Below, piece by piece: positions 1 to 7,949 of a stretch of 53,374 nucleotides of DNA (its first letter is position 1; every line of letters begins with the position of its first letter). Origin of the DNA: Deltaproteobacteria bacterium (GTDB lineage: Bacteria > Desulfobacterota > Desulfobaccia > Desulfobaccales > 0-14-0-80-60-11); assembly GCA_030018495.1 (NCBI GenBank), contig JASEFS010000015.1, positions 1 to 53,374 on the forward strand, in the 5' to 3' direction. Below the pieces are notes generated by a model, which saw only the letters and a program-made list of their open reading frames with translations, was not told the DNA's origin and did not search any database. The translations under genes were made by a program, and so were the position numbers.

Positions 1-47
1 AACTGCGAGGCCTTTTAAGGAAAACTTCCGTGATCATCGTTTTCCTT

Positions 48-73
48 CCTCTCCCCCATAAATGGGGGAGAGG
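48..73. repeat. Short palindromic dispersed repeat (C/G-tract hairpin)
   Basis: A perfect 12-base inverted repeat, CCTCTCCCCCAT and its complement separated by AA, followed by a G-rich tail (to about 91). A degenerate copy of the same family lies in the opposite orientation at the far end of the window (53299-53335). The surrounding leader, positions 1-374, contains only this element and the composite repeat at 235-303; I see no gene in it. Confidence 0.7.
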
Positions 74-234
74 ATTGAGGTGAGGGGGTTTTGAAATGTC
101 TTCTAGACTTTCCGGTCTGAGCGGATGGATTCACCGAAAAAGTTGTGATATCTTTGCCTTGGTGTCTTTGTCTGTCAAATTTGTTTTGGGGGAGGAGGGC
201 AGGGGCATAAACCTTTGCCCTCCGCAAACCGTCA

Positions 235-303
235 CCCCATATCGGGAGCACGGCTTCCAGCCTGTGTAAGCACGAGCAGGATGCCCATGCTCCCGATATG
301 GGG
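235..303. repeat. Composite repeat with 16-base inverted ends enclosing REP-like cores
   Basis: The ends CCCCATATCGGGAGCA (235-250) and its exact reverse complement (288-303) form a 16-base-pair stem. Inside are two diverged copies of the dispersed core seen elsewhere in the window (the type reading GGCTTCCAGCCTGTG and the type reading GCAGGATGCCCATGC). It lies about 70 bases upstream of the malic enzyme start and could form a long hairpin in a transcript, but it is most simply a small non-autonomous element. Confidence 0.65.
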
Positions 304-374
304 TTGAGAGTTAAAGCTATTTTGTGTTCCCGGTAACAAGCCTTTTGAGAGGAAAACTCCTGTAAGGAAAAGCT

Positions 375-2897
375 ATGCCTCCCGAATCCGATGCCTTGTC
401 TTATCGCCGCCGCTATCGAGGTTTGATCGGGGTCAAGAGCAAGATGCCCATCCGTGACATGTCCGTCATGAGCCGGATTTATACCCCCGGGGTAGGCGCG
501 GTGTGCCGGGAGATTGAGAAGAACCCGGTGGCCTCCTATAAGTACACCTGCCGGGGCAATTCCATCGCCCTGATCTCCGACGGCAGCCGCAGTTACGAAT
601 TCGGCAACGTCGGGGCGCCGGCGGTGCTCCCCAAGCTGGAGGCCAAAAGCGTCATTTACAAAACCTTCGCCAATGTAGATGCGGTGCCCATTGCTCTGAA
701 AACTCAGGATGCCGATGAGATCGTCGAAACAGTGCGCATTTTGGCGCCTTCCTTCGGCGGCATTTGCCTGGAAAGCATTTCGGCGCCCAAGTGTTTCAGC
801 ATTGAAAGCCGCGTCCGCAAAGCCGTGCGGGTGGCGGTGCTGCACCATGAATTTCACGCCGCCGGCATCATCGTCCTGGCGGCTCTTTATAACGCTCTCA
901 AAGTGGTGGGGAAGCGGTTTGAGGAAGTGCGCATCGTCATCAGCGGCGCCGGCGCCGCGGGCATCGGGGTGGCCAAGGGGCTCATTGTGGCCGGCAATAA
1001 TAATATTATCTTATGCGACCGCTACGGCACTTTGCGGGTGTACCGCATGGAGGGCATGAATTGGGCCAAAAGCGAAATCGCCCGCCTGGTCAGGAAGCAT
1101 GATTTCAAAGGGGGCCTGGCCGAGGCCATGAAAGGCGCGGACGTCTTCATCGGCATGTCCAACAAGGGCCTGGTCACCCGGGAGATGGTGGCCTCCATGG
1201 CCAAAGACCCCATCGTTTTCGCCCTGGCCCTGCCCGAACCGGAGATCAGCGAAGCTGAAGCCAAGGCGGGAGGCGCGGCGGTGGCGGCCACCGGTCAGGT
1301 GGAAGCCGAGAACCAGATCCGCTCCTCTCTGGTGACCCCCGGCTTTTTCCGGGGCTGCCTGGATGTAGGGGCGGAACGGGTCAATGTCCAGATGTACCTG
1401 GCTGCGGCCCAAGCCTTGGGGGCCATGATACCGGAGGACAAGCTGTCCCCCACAAATATCATTCCCCGCCAGATGGACTTTCACATCGGGCCGGTGGTGG
1501 CCGAAGCCGTGGCCCGGGCAGCCCAGGAAACCGGAGTGGCGCAAATCGGGCCACCGGATATGACCCCGAAAATGGTCCATGACCGCACTGAACGCTACAT
1601 TTATGAGGGCGAGCTGGCTTGGCTGCCGCAGGAAGGCCAGGACTACGGCAAGCTTTCCATCAACGAAGAAGCCCTGGAGCTGCACCGGCGTTACCAAGGG
1701 GTGATCCAGGTGTTCGCCAAGGTGCCCATCAAGGATGAGGTGATTTACCGGCGGCTTTACGCCCCCAACGCGGTAGCCGAAGTCATCCAGGAGATTCTCA
1801 AAGACCCCATGGCCGCGTACGATTACACCTGCAAGAACAACCTGGTGGCCATCGTCACGGACGGCAGCGCGGTGCTGGGATTCGGGAACCTGGGCCCCCG
1901 CGCCGCCCTGCCGGTGATGGAAGGCAAAGCGGTGCTCTTCAAGACCTTCGGCGGGGTGGAGGCCTTTCCCATCTGCATCAGCACTCAGGACACCGACATG
2001 GTCATTGATCTGGTGGAGAATATCGCCCCGACCTTCGGCGGCATCAACCTGGAGGACATCTCCAGTCCCCGTTGCTTCGACATCGAGCGCACCCTGGGGG
2101 AGCGTCTGGACATCCCGGTGTTCCATGACGACCAGCACGGCACCGCGGTGGTGGCCCTGGCAGGAATCCTCAACGCCTTAAAGATCGTGGGCCGGGATCT
2201 CGCTGACGCCAGGATCGTCTTCAACGGCGCCGGCGCTTCGGCCATCGCAGTGGCCAAGCTGCTGATACTGGCGGGCGCCCAAAACATCATCGTGTGCGAT
2301 ACCAAGGGCGTGGTCTACAAGGGCCGCCCCGTGGGCATGAACCGCATCAAGGAAGAGCTGGCGGAAATTACCAACCTGGAGGGAATGAAGGGCACTCTGG
2401 CGGATGCTCTCAAGGGGGCCGAGTTGTTTATCGGGCTTTCCGGCCCCAACGTGCTGACCAGGGATATGGTGAAAACCATGGCCCCTAACCCCATTGTTTT
2501 CGCCCTGGCCAACCCTGACCCGGAGATTCACCCGGACGAAGCCAAAGCCGGGGGCGCCGCGGTGGTGGCCACCGGCAGGAGCGATTTCCCCAACCAGGTG
2601 AACAATTGCCTGGCCTTTCCGGGGATTTTCCGGGGAGCCCTGGATATCCGCGCCAAAGGCATCAACGATTCCATGAACATGGCCGCGGCCCACGCCATCG
2701 CCAACCTGGTGGGGCAGGACCTGGAGCCGGGCTACATCCTGCCCGGGGCCATGGACTTCCGGGTGCCGCCCGCGGTGGCCGAGGCCGTGGCCCGGGCCGG
2801 CCTCGAAACCGGCATGGCCCGCCGCCGCATCGACCCCGAAAGCGTGGCCCGGCACACCCGGGAATTTATCTATGATGAGCGGCTGTCGCTGATTTAA
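375..2897 (+). CDS. Double-length malic enzyme (two tandem malic enzyme units, first one degenerate)
   Basis: Malic enzymes decarboxylate malate to pyruvate with reduction of NAD(P). This 840-residue protein has two complete malic enzyme units, about residues 1-415 and 425-840, each with an N-terminal malate-binding part and a Rossmann domain (GAGAAGIGVAK; GAGASAIAVAK). The second unit keeps the metal ligands (LEDI at 559-562, FHDDQHGTA at 583-591) and the ANPDPEI and NQVNN substrate motifs. The first has lost them: LESI at 132-135, LHHEFHAAG at 156-164, ALPEPEI and NQIRSS. Conversely, the first keeps the Tyr loop YTPGV (36-40), while the second reads YAPNAV (462-467). Ordinary bacterial short malic enzymes are about 400 residues. 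The ATG has an AAGGAA ribosome site. Activity presumably resides in the second half; the role of the first is inference. NAD versus NADP preference cannot be told. Confidence 0.9.
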   Translation: MPPESDALSYRRRYRGLIGVKSKMPIRDMSVMSRIYTPGVGAVCREIEKNPVASYKYTCRGNSIALISDGSRSYEFGNVGAPAVLPKLEAKSVIYKTFANVDAVPIALKTQDADEIVETVRILAPSFGGICLESISAPKCFSIESRVRKAVRVAVLHHEFHAAGIIVLAALYNALKVVGKRFEEVRIVISGAGAAGIGVAKGLIVAGNNNIILCDRYGTLRVYRMEGMNWAKSEIARLVRKHDFKGGLAEAMKGADVFIGMSNKGLVTREMVASMAKDPIVFALALPEPEISEAEAKAGGAAVAATGQVEAENQIRSSLVTPGFFRGCLDVGAERVNVQMYLAAAQALGAMIPEDKLSPTNIIPRQMDFHIGPVVAEAVARAAQETGVAQIGPPDMTPKMVHDRTERYIYEGELAWLPQEGQDYGKLSINEEALELHRRYQGVIQVFAKVPIKDEVIYRRLYAPNAVAEVIQEILKDPMAAYDYTCKNNLVAIVTDGSAVLGFGNLGPRAALPVMEGKAVLFKTFGGVEAFPICISTQDTDMVIDLVENIAPTFGGINLEDISSPRCFDIERTLGERLDIPVFHDDQHGTAVVALAGILNALKIVGRDLADARIVFNGAGASAIAVAKLLILAGAQNIIVCDTKGVVYKGRPVGMNRIKEELAEITNLEGMKGTLADALKGAELFIGLSGPNVLTRDMVKTMAPNPIVFALANPDPEIHPDEAKAGGAAVVATGRSDFPNQVNNCLAFPGIFRGALDIRAKGINDSMNMAAAHAIANLVGQDLEPGYILPGAMDFRVPPAVAEAVARAGLETGMARRRIDPESVARHTREFIYDERLSLI

Positions 2898-3141
2898 TGG
2901 GATAAGGGTGGATTATCTGAAGGGGCAGACCGCGTGTCGGTCCCTTTCGCTTGGGAGTGGACAAGGCCATTTTTTTTCGAAAAGTTCCCCAGGGCGGTCT
3001 TGATGTAGGGCGGGAAAGCGAAGCGCATCCCGCCTTGGGCATTAAGTTGGCACAAGTGAGGACACCTGTGCCACCGACCCTTTTCTTGGGTTTGAGAGAA
3101 CCAAAGCTCCTGAGTGACTGCCTGAAAGTCGTTGATCGATC

Positions 3142-3163
3142 GCACAGGCTGGAAAGCCTGTGC
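3142..3163. repeat. REP-like palindrome of the RAYT-associated family
   Basis: GCACAGGCTGGAAAGCCTGTGC is an inverted repeat (9-base arms around a short centre) followed by CACC. Related copies occur at 11054-11078, 21161-21189, 21714-21740, 21768-21793, 23729-23782 and 28743-28768. The family probably depends on the REP-associated transposase at 21138-21644. Confidence 0.75.
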
Positions 3164-3249
3164 CACCAAAATTTTCCTTTGTTCGCAAGTTGACTTGCAC
3201 TTTAAAACGACATTCAGTGCCAAGCTGAGCTCGGCTGGCAAAGAACCGT

Positions 3250-3275
3250 TTCCAAGCGGGAGCTTGGGAACGAGG
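3250..3275. repeat. Dispersed inverted repeat (TTCC AAGC / GCTTGGGAAC type)
   Basis: TTTCCAAGCGGGAGCTTGGGAACG is an imperfect palindrome. A near-identical copy (TTCCCAAGCAGGAGCTTGGGAA) lies just after the last Tad gene at 53268-53290. The function is unknown; it is a short dispersed repeat or transcription-end hairpin. Confidence 0.6.
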
Positions 3276-3282
3276 ATGAAAT

Positions 3283-3921
3283 TCATTTTGCCAGGTCAAA
3301 GGATACCGGCTGCTCGGGCTGAAAAAACAGGGGGTCGAACTGCACCTTGTCGGGGCTGGTCCACACCGGCGGCATGGGCGGGACCTCGCCGGGCCTGACC
3401 GGATGGCGGTCGCTTTTCCTGAGGAGCCTTAAAGACGGCCAAGCGCGCACGACCACGCGTTGTTCGTTGGGCAGGTAATAAGCCAGCATGTCGCCGTCCG
3501 GCGAAAAACTGGGGCTGCCGGAAACCCGGTCCATATCATGGGGCAGCCGGAAGGAATCCGTTTTCCCGGTCTTGGGGTCGTAAAAGAAAATGCGGGTAAG
3601 TTTGAGGCCCTCGGTGGGTAGAAAAACAACCCGGTCCCCGACGACCTGGGGCTCCATGTAGGACCAGTGGTCCAGAAGCTTCTGCGTCCCGTCCGGGTGC
3701 GTGACCTGCACCTGCCCCACAAAAAAGCTACCCGGCCCGGCCTCTTCCAGGGGCTTTTTATTGACCAGGCGGGCTTCCAGGCTTCCCTCCACCGCCAACA
3801 GGTCCGACGGTATGCTGATAATCGCCAGCGCCAGGAGCAGGGCCGGAAGAGCGCAAGCGGATCTTAACCCCTGTACCTTTCTTTTCACCGAAAACCGAAA
3901 ACCAAAAACCAAAAACCGCAT
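3283..3921 (-). CDS. Exported protein with TolB/WD40-like beta-propeller motif
   Basis: About 212 residues from the chosen ATG at 3921. The N-terminus has basic residues and then a hydrophobic stretch (ALPALLLALAIISIPSDLLA), which fits a secretion signal. The motif GSPSFSPDGDMLAYY is typical of one blade of a TolB/WD40-like propeller, but the protein is too short for a full propeller. The start is chosen because the ATG overlaps the stop of the upstream gene by one base (TAATG), indicating translational coupling. The first codons lie in a heptamer-like AAAACC repeat, giving an odd FLVFGFRF N-terminus. No specific function is recognised; it probably acts in the envelope. Confidence 0.6.
   Translation of the reverse strand: MRFLVFGFRFSVKRKVQGLRSACALPALLLALAIISIPSDLLAVEGSLEARLVNKKPLEEAGPGSFFVGQVQVTHPDGTQKLLDHWSYMEPQVVGDRVVFLPTEGLKLTRIFFYDPKTGKTDSFRLPHDMDRVSGSPSFSPDGDMLAYYLPNEQRVVVRAWPSLRLLRKSDRHPVRPGEVPPMPPVWTSPDKVQFDPLFFQPEQPVSFDLAK
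3888..3919. repeat. Heptamer-like low-complexity repeat at a gene start
   Basis: Successive units of the types AAAACCG and AAAAACC run through this stretch. The repeat covers the first codons of the exported propeller-like protein and so forms part of its N-terminus. Unit gain or loss would preserve the frame only in multiples of three units. Confidence 0.5.
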
Positions 3922-4121
3922 TACAGGCATGGCGGCTTTTCCTCCGTAAGTTTGTCGGGCCATGAGTAGGCGCAGTAATAGTAAAACGGCGCGTCGCAAT
4001 AGCACACCGTGGATTCTTCCCAGACGAGGTAGACGCAGCGCTCGCAGCAGCGGGGCAGCTCATCGGCGCAGGAAAAGGGCAGGCCGTAGAGACCGGCACG
4101 GAAGTCATCCAGGTTAAACAT
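3921..4121 (-). CDS. Cysteine-rich small protein, translationally coupled to the exported protein
   Basis: A 66-residue protein from ATG at 4121 (MFNLDDFRAG). It contains eight cysteines, including C-x6-CC-x2-C, a C-x-C pair and a C-terminal PPC, plus many aromatic residues (PFYYYCAYSWPDKL). There is no signal peptide or membrane segment. The Cys spacing suggests metal (Zn or Fe-S) binding. Its stop TAA overlaps the ATG of the next gene, so the two form a small operon. An upstream in-frame start at 4187 is possible but adds a low-complexity Cys/Arg segment. The function is unknown. Confidence 0.6.
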   Translation of the reverse strand: MFNLDDFRAGLYGLPFSCADELPRCCERCVYLVWEESTVCYCDAPFYYYCAYSWPDKLTEEKPPCL

Positions 4122-4249
4122 TTTGTTATTGTAGCATCGACAAATTTTCCGCTGCAAGCAAGATGGCGGCCGGCATCGGGAAATCACAAGGTATTTCAGG
4201 AAATCGGCCCAGGTTGCTCATGGTTGCGGAATAGCGTACAATTTCATCC

Positions 4250-4498
4250 ATGAAGCAGGTTTTTGGCTTTTCCCTCCGGTTCTTCATCGCCTTTGTGGCG
4301 GCCAAGCTCATCCTGGGGCACCTGCGGGCTGACACTCCGGGCCATCTGGTGGTGTTAACCTTGGCTTTCGTGGCAAATACCTATTTTTTTGATTTTTTGG
4401 AATACTATCACCAGGGTCGCTGGCGGCGCCAGCCGTCAAACCGCCAGAGCGATGCTCAGGCAAATGCCGAAGACGCCGCCTCCGATTCCACTTCGTAG
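4250..4498 (+). CDS. Small two-helix membrane protein, hypothetical
   Basis: 82 residues with two probable membrane segments (around residues 7-25 and 33-52) and a polar, Gln/Asp/Ser-rich C-terminal tail. It is divergent from the Cys-rich gene and has no clear Shine-Dalgarno sequence. No family is recognised. Coding bias looks plausible but the evidence is limited. Confidence 0.45.
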   Translation: MKQVFGFSLRFFIAFVAAKLILGHLRADTPGHLVVLTLAFVANTYFFDFLEYYHQGRWRRQPSNRQSDAQANAEDAASDSTS

Positions 4499-4612
4499 TC
4501 GACGTTCTTGTTTCCTACAAAAAAATCCGCCCGGACAACGGGTCCTTCATTCCTTGGGCCAAGGCTCTGAACGCCGAAGTTTTCCCCTCTGCATAATTGC
4601 CTCATTTTTCCC

Positions 4613-4640
4613 TTGACAGGCTTTTTCAGAACGTTGTAAA
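4613..4640 (+). promoter_or_regulatory. Sigma70-like promoter for the rsbRD-dsrMKJOP operon
   Basis: A perfect -35 box TTGACA (4613-4618), a 16-base spacer and TGTAAA (4635-4640) as -10, about 40 bases before the first gene. It is the best promoter match ahead of the dsr genes and would give a short leader. The assignment is from sequence pattern only. Confidence 0.55.
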
Positions 4641-4681
4641 AAGATTCACAAGCTAGGCCCTCCCTGGAAAAAATTTTGCCC

Positions 4682-5194
4682 ATGAAATTAACGCAATTAC
4701 TTACCCAAAAAAAGTCCGCCATCTTCGAGCGCTGGCTCGATATGATATTTTCCACCTACCCTCCTGAGACTTCAGCCTTTCTCAAAAAGGAAAAAGACCG
4801 GTTCAACAACCCTATGGCTTACCGCATTTATGAAGGGGCCAAAGGCTTGGTAAACGGCTTGGTGTTAGGCGCCACCGCCGAGGAAGTATCCGGCTATCTT
4901 GATGAAATCATCCGCATCAAGGCGATGCAGGATGTCGCTCCTTCTCAGGCCCTGGCCTTCATTTTTTTCCTGAAGACCGCCGTTCGGGAGGAGCTGCACC
5001 CGGAAATTCAGTCTGATGCCGCTCTGTCGGCCGAAGTAGTGGAGCTTGAATCACAGATTGACGGCATAGCCCTGCTCGGTTTTGACGTCTACCAGAAGCG
5101 GCGGGAAAAGCTCTGTGAAATCCGGGTGGACGAAGTCAAGCGAAGCGTCAGCGGACTGCTGCGCAAAGCGGGGGTGAATCTGAATAACTTGTAG
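4682..5194 (+). CDS. RsbRD N-terminal domain protein preceding dsrM
   Basis: About 170 residues from ATG 4682; a TTG two codons upstream is an alternative start. The sequence (KKSAIFERWLDMIFSTYPP, then an all-helical body) matches the RsbRD_N sensor-type domain, otherwise found at the N-terminus of stressosome RsbR-like proteins; no STAS domain follows. Proteins of this type are known just upstream of dsrMKJOP in sulfate reducers. It lies 52 bases before dsrM, behind the shared promoter, so it is probably co-transcribed. Its likely role is regulatory or assembly-related and is inferred from domain and position only. Confidence 0.75.
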   Translation: MKLTQLLTQKKSAIFERWLDMIFSTYPPETSAFLKKEKDRFNNPMAYRIYEGAKGLVNGLVLGATAEEVSGYLDEIIRIKAMQDVAPSQALAFIFFLKTAVREELHPEIQSDAALSAEVVELESQIDGIALLGFDVYQKRREKLCEIRVDEVKRSVSGLLRKAGVNLNNL

Positions 5195-5246
5195 CCGAAC
5201 GCCAACAGTTTATTTGTCAGGTCAACATCAAACGAGGTGACAGTAC

Positions 5247-6311
5247 ATGGATTTTTTTAAGCGTAATATCTTAGCGGCCCTGATTGCGGTCCTGGGACTT
5301 ATTGCCGTCGCCTACGTGGGGGTCAAGGGCAATCTGCAGCTCCTCTTCGGGGTGGTGATTCCTTATATGGCACTCCTCATTTTCTTTGAGGGGATTATCT
5401 ACCGCGTGATCAAATGGGCCCGCTCGCCGGTCCCCTTCCGCATCCCCACCACCGCCGGACAGCAAGAGTCCCTTCCCTGGCTGAAGCGCACTTTGGCGGA
5501 CAAGCTGGACAACCCCTCCACTTTCCCCTTTACCCTGGGCCGGATGGCTCTGGAAGTCCTGGCCTTCCGCTCTCTTTTCCGCAACACCCGGAGCGAATTG
5601 ATCGAGGCTCCCCAGCGGCCGGAAGGCGCCAAACTGGTGCATTGGTCCTACAAATGGCTGTGGCTGGGGGCCATCGCCTTCCACTACGCCTTCCTGGTGA
5701 TCGTTATCCGGCACCTGAGGTTCTTTACCGAACCCGTGCCCCACTTCATCAGCCTGCTGGGCGAGGTGGACGGCTTTGTGCAGTTCTTCATACCCACGGT
5801 CTACGTGAGCGGCGTGGTCCTGGTGCTGGCCGGCCTCTATCTCTTGGGGCGCAGAATCACCAATCCCAACCTGCGCTATATTTCTCTGGCCTCCGACTAC
5901 TTCCCCCTCTTTTTGATCATCGGCATCGGCACCACCGGCATCCTGATGCGGTATGTCTACCGGGTTGATATCCAGGCGGTGAAGCAGCTGGCCCTGGGGC
6001 TGGTGACCCTGCATCCGGTGGTACCGGCGGGCATCGGGGCTATTTTCTATGTTCACTTGTTCCTGGTCTGCGTGCTCCTGGCTTATTTCCCCTTCAGCAA
6101 ACTGCTGCACGCCCCTGGGCTGTTTATGAGCCCTACCCGGAACATGACCAGCAACAACCGGAAAGTCTTGCACGTCAATCCCTGGAATTACCCGGTGAAA
6201 TTCCATACCTATATGGAGCTGGAAGACCGGTATCGGGAAGCCATGTATGAAGCAGGCCTCCCGCTGGAAATCGAACCTGAAACTATGGAAACGGAAGGGG
6301 AGGAAGAATAA
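5247..6311 (+). CDS. dsrM: DsrM, membrane cytochrome b subunit of the DsrMKJOP complex
   Basis: 354 residues with about six membrane helices. It resembles the NarI/HdrE-type diheme cytochrome b that carries electrons between the menaquinone pool and DsrK in dissimilatory sulfate reducers. His residues in the helices (for example HWSYKW, FHYAF and TLHPV) are candidate heme ligands. A GAGGTGA ribosome site precedes the ATG. It is the first of five adjacent genes in the standard order M-K-J-O-P; the stop is followed immediately by the dsrK start, so the two are coupled. The acidic C-terminal tail (ETMETEGEEE) is characteristic of this operon, as dsrK ends similarly. Confidence 0.95.
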   Translation: MDFFKRNILAALIAVLGLIAVAYVGVKGNLQLLFGVVIPYMALLIFFEGIIYRVIKWARSPVPFRIPTTAGQQESLPWLKRTLADKLDNPSTFPFTLGRMALEVLAFRSLFRNTRSELIEAPQRPEGAKLVHWSYKWLWLGAIAFHYAFLVIVIRHLRFFTEPVPHFISLLGEVDGFVQFFIPTVYVSGVVLVLAGLYLLGRRITNPNLRYISLASDYFPLFLIIGIGTTGILMRYVYRVDIQAVKQLALGLVTLHPVVPAGIGAIFYVHLFLVCVLLAYFPFSKLLHAPGLFMSPTRNMTSNNRKVLHVNPWNYPVKFHTYMELEDRYREAMYEAGLPLEIEPETMETEGEEE

Positions 6312-7949
6312 ATGGCCAAACTCCCGACACCCGCAGAACTAGCTAAAGTCAGCTATTCTCCCCCCGCCAAGGGGTGGATGGAGATTAAACCGGATTTCCG
6401 CCCGGGCCAGTACGTCAATGCCGCGGACCCCAAATGGATGGAATGGATCGACTATCCTTATCCGCGGAAATGGTCCGTGCCGGATGAAGACTGGCAACTG
6501 CCGTCGAACTGGAAGGAAATCATTCTGGAGGGGATGGAGGACCGGCTGAATCGCTTCCGGTCGCTCAAAATTTTCTTTGACATCTGTGTGCGCTGCGGCG
6601 CCTGCGCGGACAAGTGCCACTTTTTCCTGGGCACCGGCGATCCCAAGAACATGCCGGTGCTGCGGGCCGAACTCCTGCGCAGCGTCTACAAGCGCTACTT
6701 CACCCGCATCGGCAAGGCCCTGGGCGACCTGGTAGGGGCCCGGGATCTGGACGAAAGCGTTATCAAAGAGTGGTTTTACTACCTGCACCAGTGCACCATC
6801 TGCCGGAGATGCTCGCTCTTCTGCCCCTACGGCATCGACATGGCCGAGATGACCCTCCTGGGCCGGGAAATGCTGGCCTCCATCGGCTTAAACATCGACT
6901 GGGCCCTGGCCTCGGTGGCCCAATGCTACGACAAGGGCAGCCATATCGGCGCCACCCCCCAGGCCTTCAAGGACATGATCGACTTTTTGGCCGAAGAAAA
7001 CGAGCGCATCACCGGCATCAGCACGCCCGTGTCCTATAACCGCAAAGGGGCCGAGATACTCTTTGTCACGCCTTCCGGCGACTATTTCGCCGACCCCGGC
7101 ACCTTTACCCTGATGGGCTATCTCCTGTTGTTCAAGTACCTCGACCTGGACTATACCTTCAGCACTTACGCGGCCGAGGGCGGCAACTTCGGCTGGTTCG
7201 TGTCCCACGAAATGGGCAAGCGCTTGAACACCAAGATTTACGAGGAGGCCAAGCGCCTGAAGGTCAAGTGGATTTTGGGCGGGGAGTGCGGTCACATGTG
7301 GCGGGTGTGCAACCAGTACATGACCACCTGGTGGGGCGAATCCCCGACTTTCCTGGAGGAGCCGGTATCACCCATCACCGGCACCAAATTCGAAAACGCC
7401 AAGGTGCACAAAATGGTGCACATCTCCGAGTTCACCGCGGACCTTATCAAGCACGGCAAGCTGAAGCTTGACCCTCAACGGAACGCGCACATCAAGCTGA
7501 CCTTCCATGATTCCTGCAACACCGCCCGGGGCATGGGCATTTTCGAGGAGCCTCGCTACATTATCAATAACGTGCTTCCCGAAGGCCATTTCTTTGAAAT
7601 GCCGCCCAACACCATCCGGGAAAAGACTTTCTGCTGCGGCTCTTCCAGCGGCATCAATGCCAACGAAAACATGGAGGCCCGCATGCAAGGCGGCTTCCCT
7701 CGGGCCAACGCGGTGCGCTATGTGCATGAAAAGTACGGCGTTAACCACCTGGGGTGTATTTGCGCCCTGGACCGGGCCACGCTGCCCACGCTCCTGCAAT
7801 ACTGGGTCCCGGAAGTGGATGTCACCGGCATCACCGAGCTGGTGGGCAACGCCCTGGTATTCGAGGACGAAATCGAGCGTACCACCGATTTGCGCGACCG
7901 CGACCTGGTGGGATTCGGAGAAGAAGAGGGCGCGGAGGAAGAGGAATAA
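6312..7949 (+). CDS. dsrK: DsrK, HdrD-like iron-sulfur subunit
   Basis: 545 residues. DsrK is the cytoplasmic catalytic Fe-S subunit of DsrMKJOP and is thought to reduce the DsrC trisulfide formed during sulfite reduction. Visible motifs are two ferredoxin clusters (CVRCGACADKC near residue 95 and CTICRRCSLFCPYG near 160) and C-terminal CCG-type motifs (HDSCNTARGMG, then FCCGSSSG), as in heterodisulfide reductase HdrD. It starts directly after the dsrM stop, with a strong GGGGAGGAAG ribosome site inside the end of dsrM. The Glu-rich C-terminus encodes the ribosome site for dsrJ. Confidence 0.95.
   Translation: MAKLPTPAELAKVSYSPPAKGWMEIKPDFRPGQYVNAADPKWMEWIDYPYPRKWSVPDEDWQLPSNWKEIILEGMEDRLNRFRSLKIFFDICVRCGACADKCHFFLGTGDPKNMPVLRAELLRSVYKRYFTRIGKALGDLVGARDLDESVIKEWFYYLHQCTICRRCSLFCPYGIDMAEMTLLGREMLASIGLNIDWALASVAQCYDKGSHIGATPQAFKDMIDFLAEENERITGISTPVSYNRKGAEILFVTPSGDYFADPGTFTLMGYLLLFKYLDLDYTFSTYAAEGGNFGWFVSHEMGKRLNTKIYEEAKRLKVKWILGGECGHMWRVCNQYMTTWWGESPTFLEEPVSPITGTKFENAKVHKMVHISEFTADLIKHGKLKLDPQRNAHIKLTFHDSCNTARGMGIFEEPRYIINNVLPEGHFFEMPPNTIREKTFCCGSSSGINANENMEARMQGGFPRANAVRYVHEKYGVNHLGCICALDRATLPTLLQYWVPEVDVTGITELVGNALVFEDEIERTTDLRDRDLVGFGEEEGAEEEE

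Larger units (their letters stand above)
2898..3282. other. Repeat-containing intergenic spacer
   Basis: No convincing gene in these 385 bases. They hold a patch GGCGGGAAAGCG...ATCCCGCC at about 3010-3034, a REP-like hairpin at 3142-3163 and a second repeat type at 3250-3275, so short apparent reading frames here are translated repeats. The spacer separates convergent genes. Confidence 0.6.

Noticed and set aside
1011-2138. Long minus-strand reading frame opposite the malic enzyme
   Set aside because: The plus strand has full-length malic enzyme homology; the antisense frame is a by-product of GC-rich codon usage, with no domain and His/Gly-rich composition.
2951-3398. Several short frames in the spacer after the malic enzyme gene
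   Set aside because: They consist of translated dispersed repeats (TGWKACA-type peptides) and have no ribosome sites.
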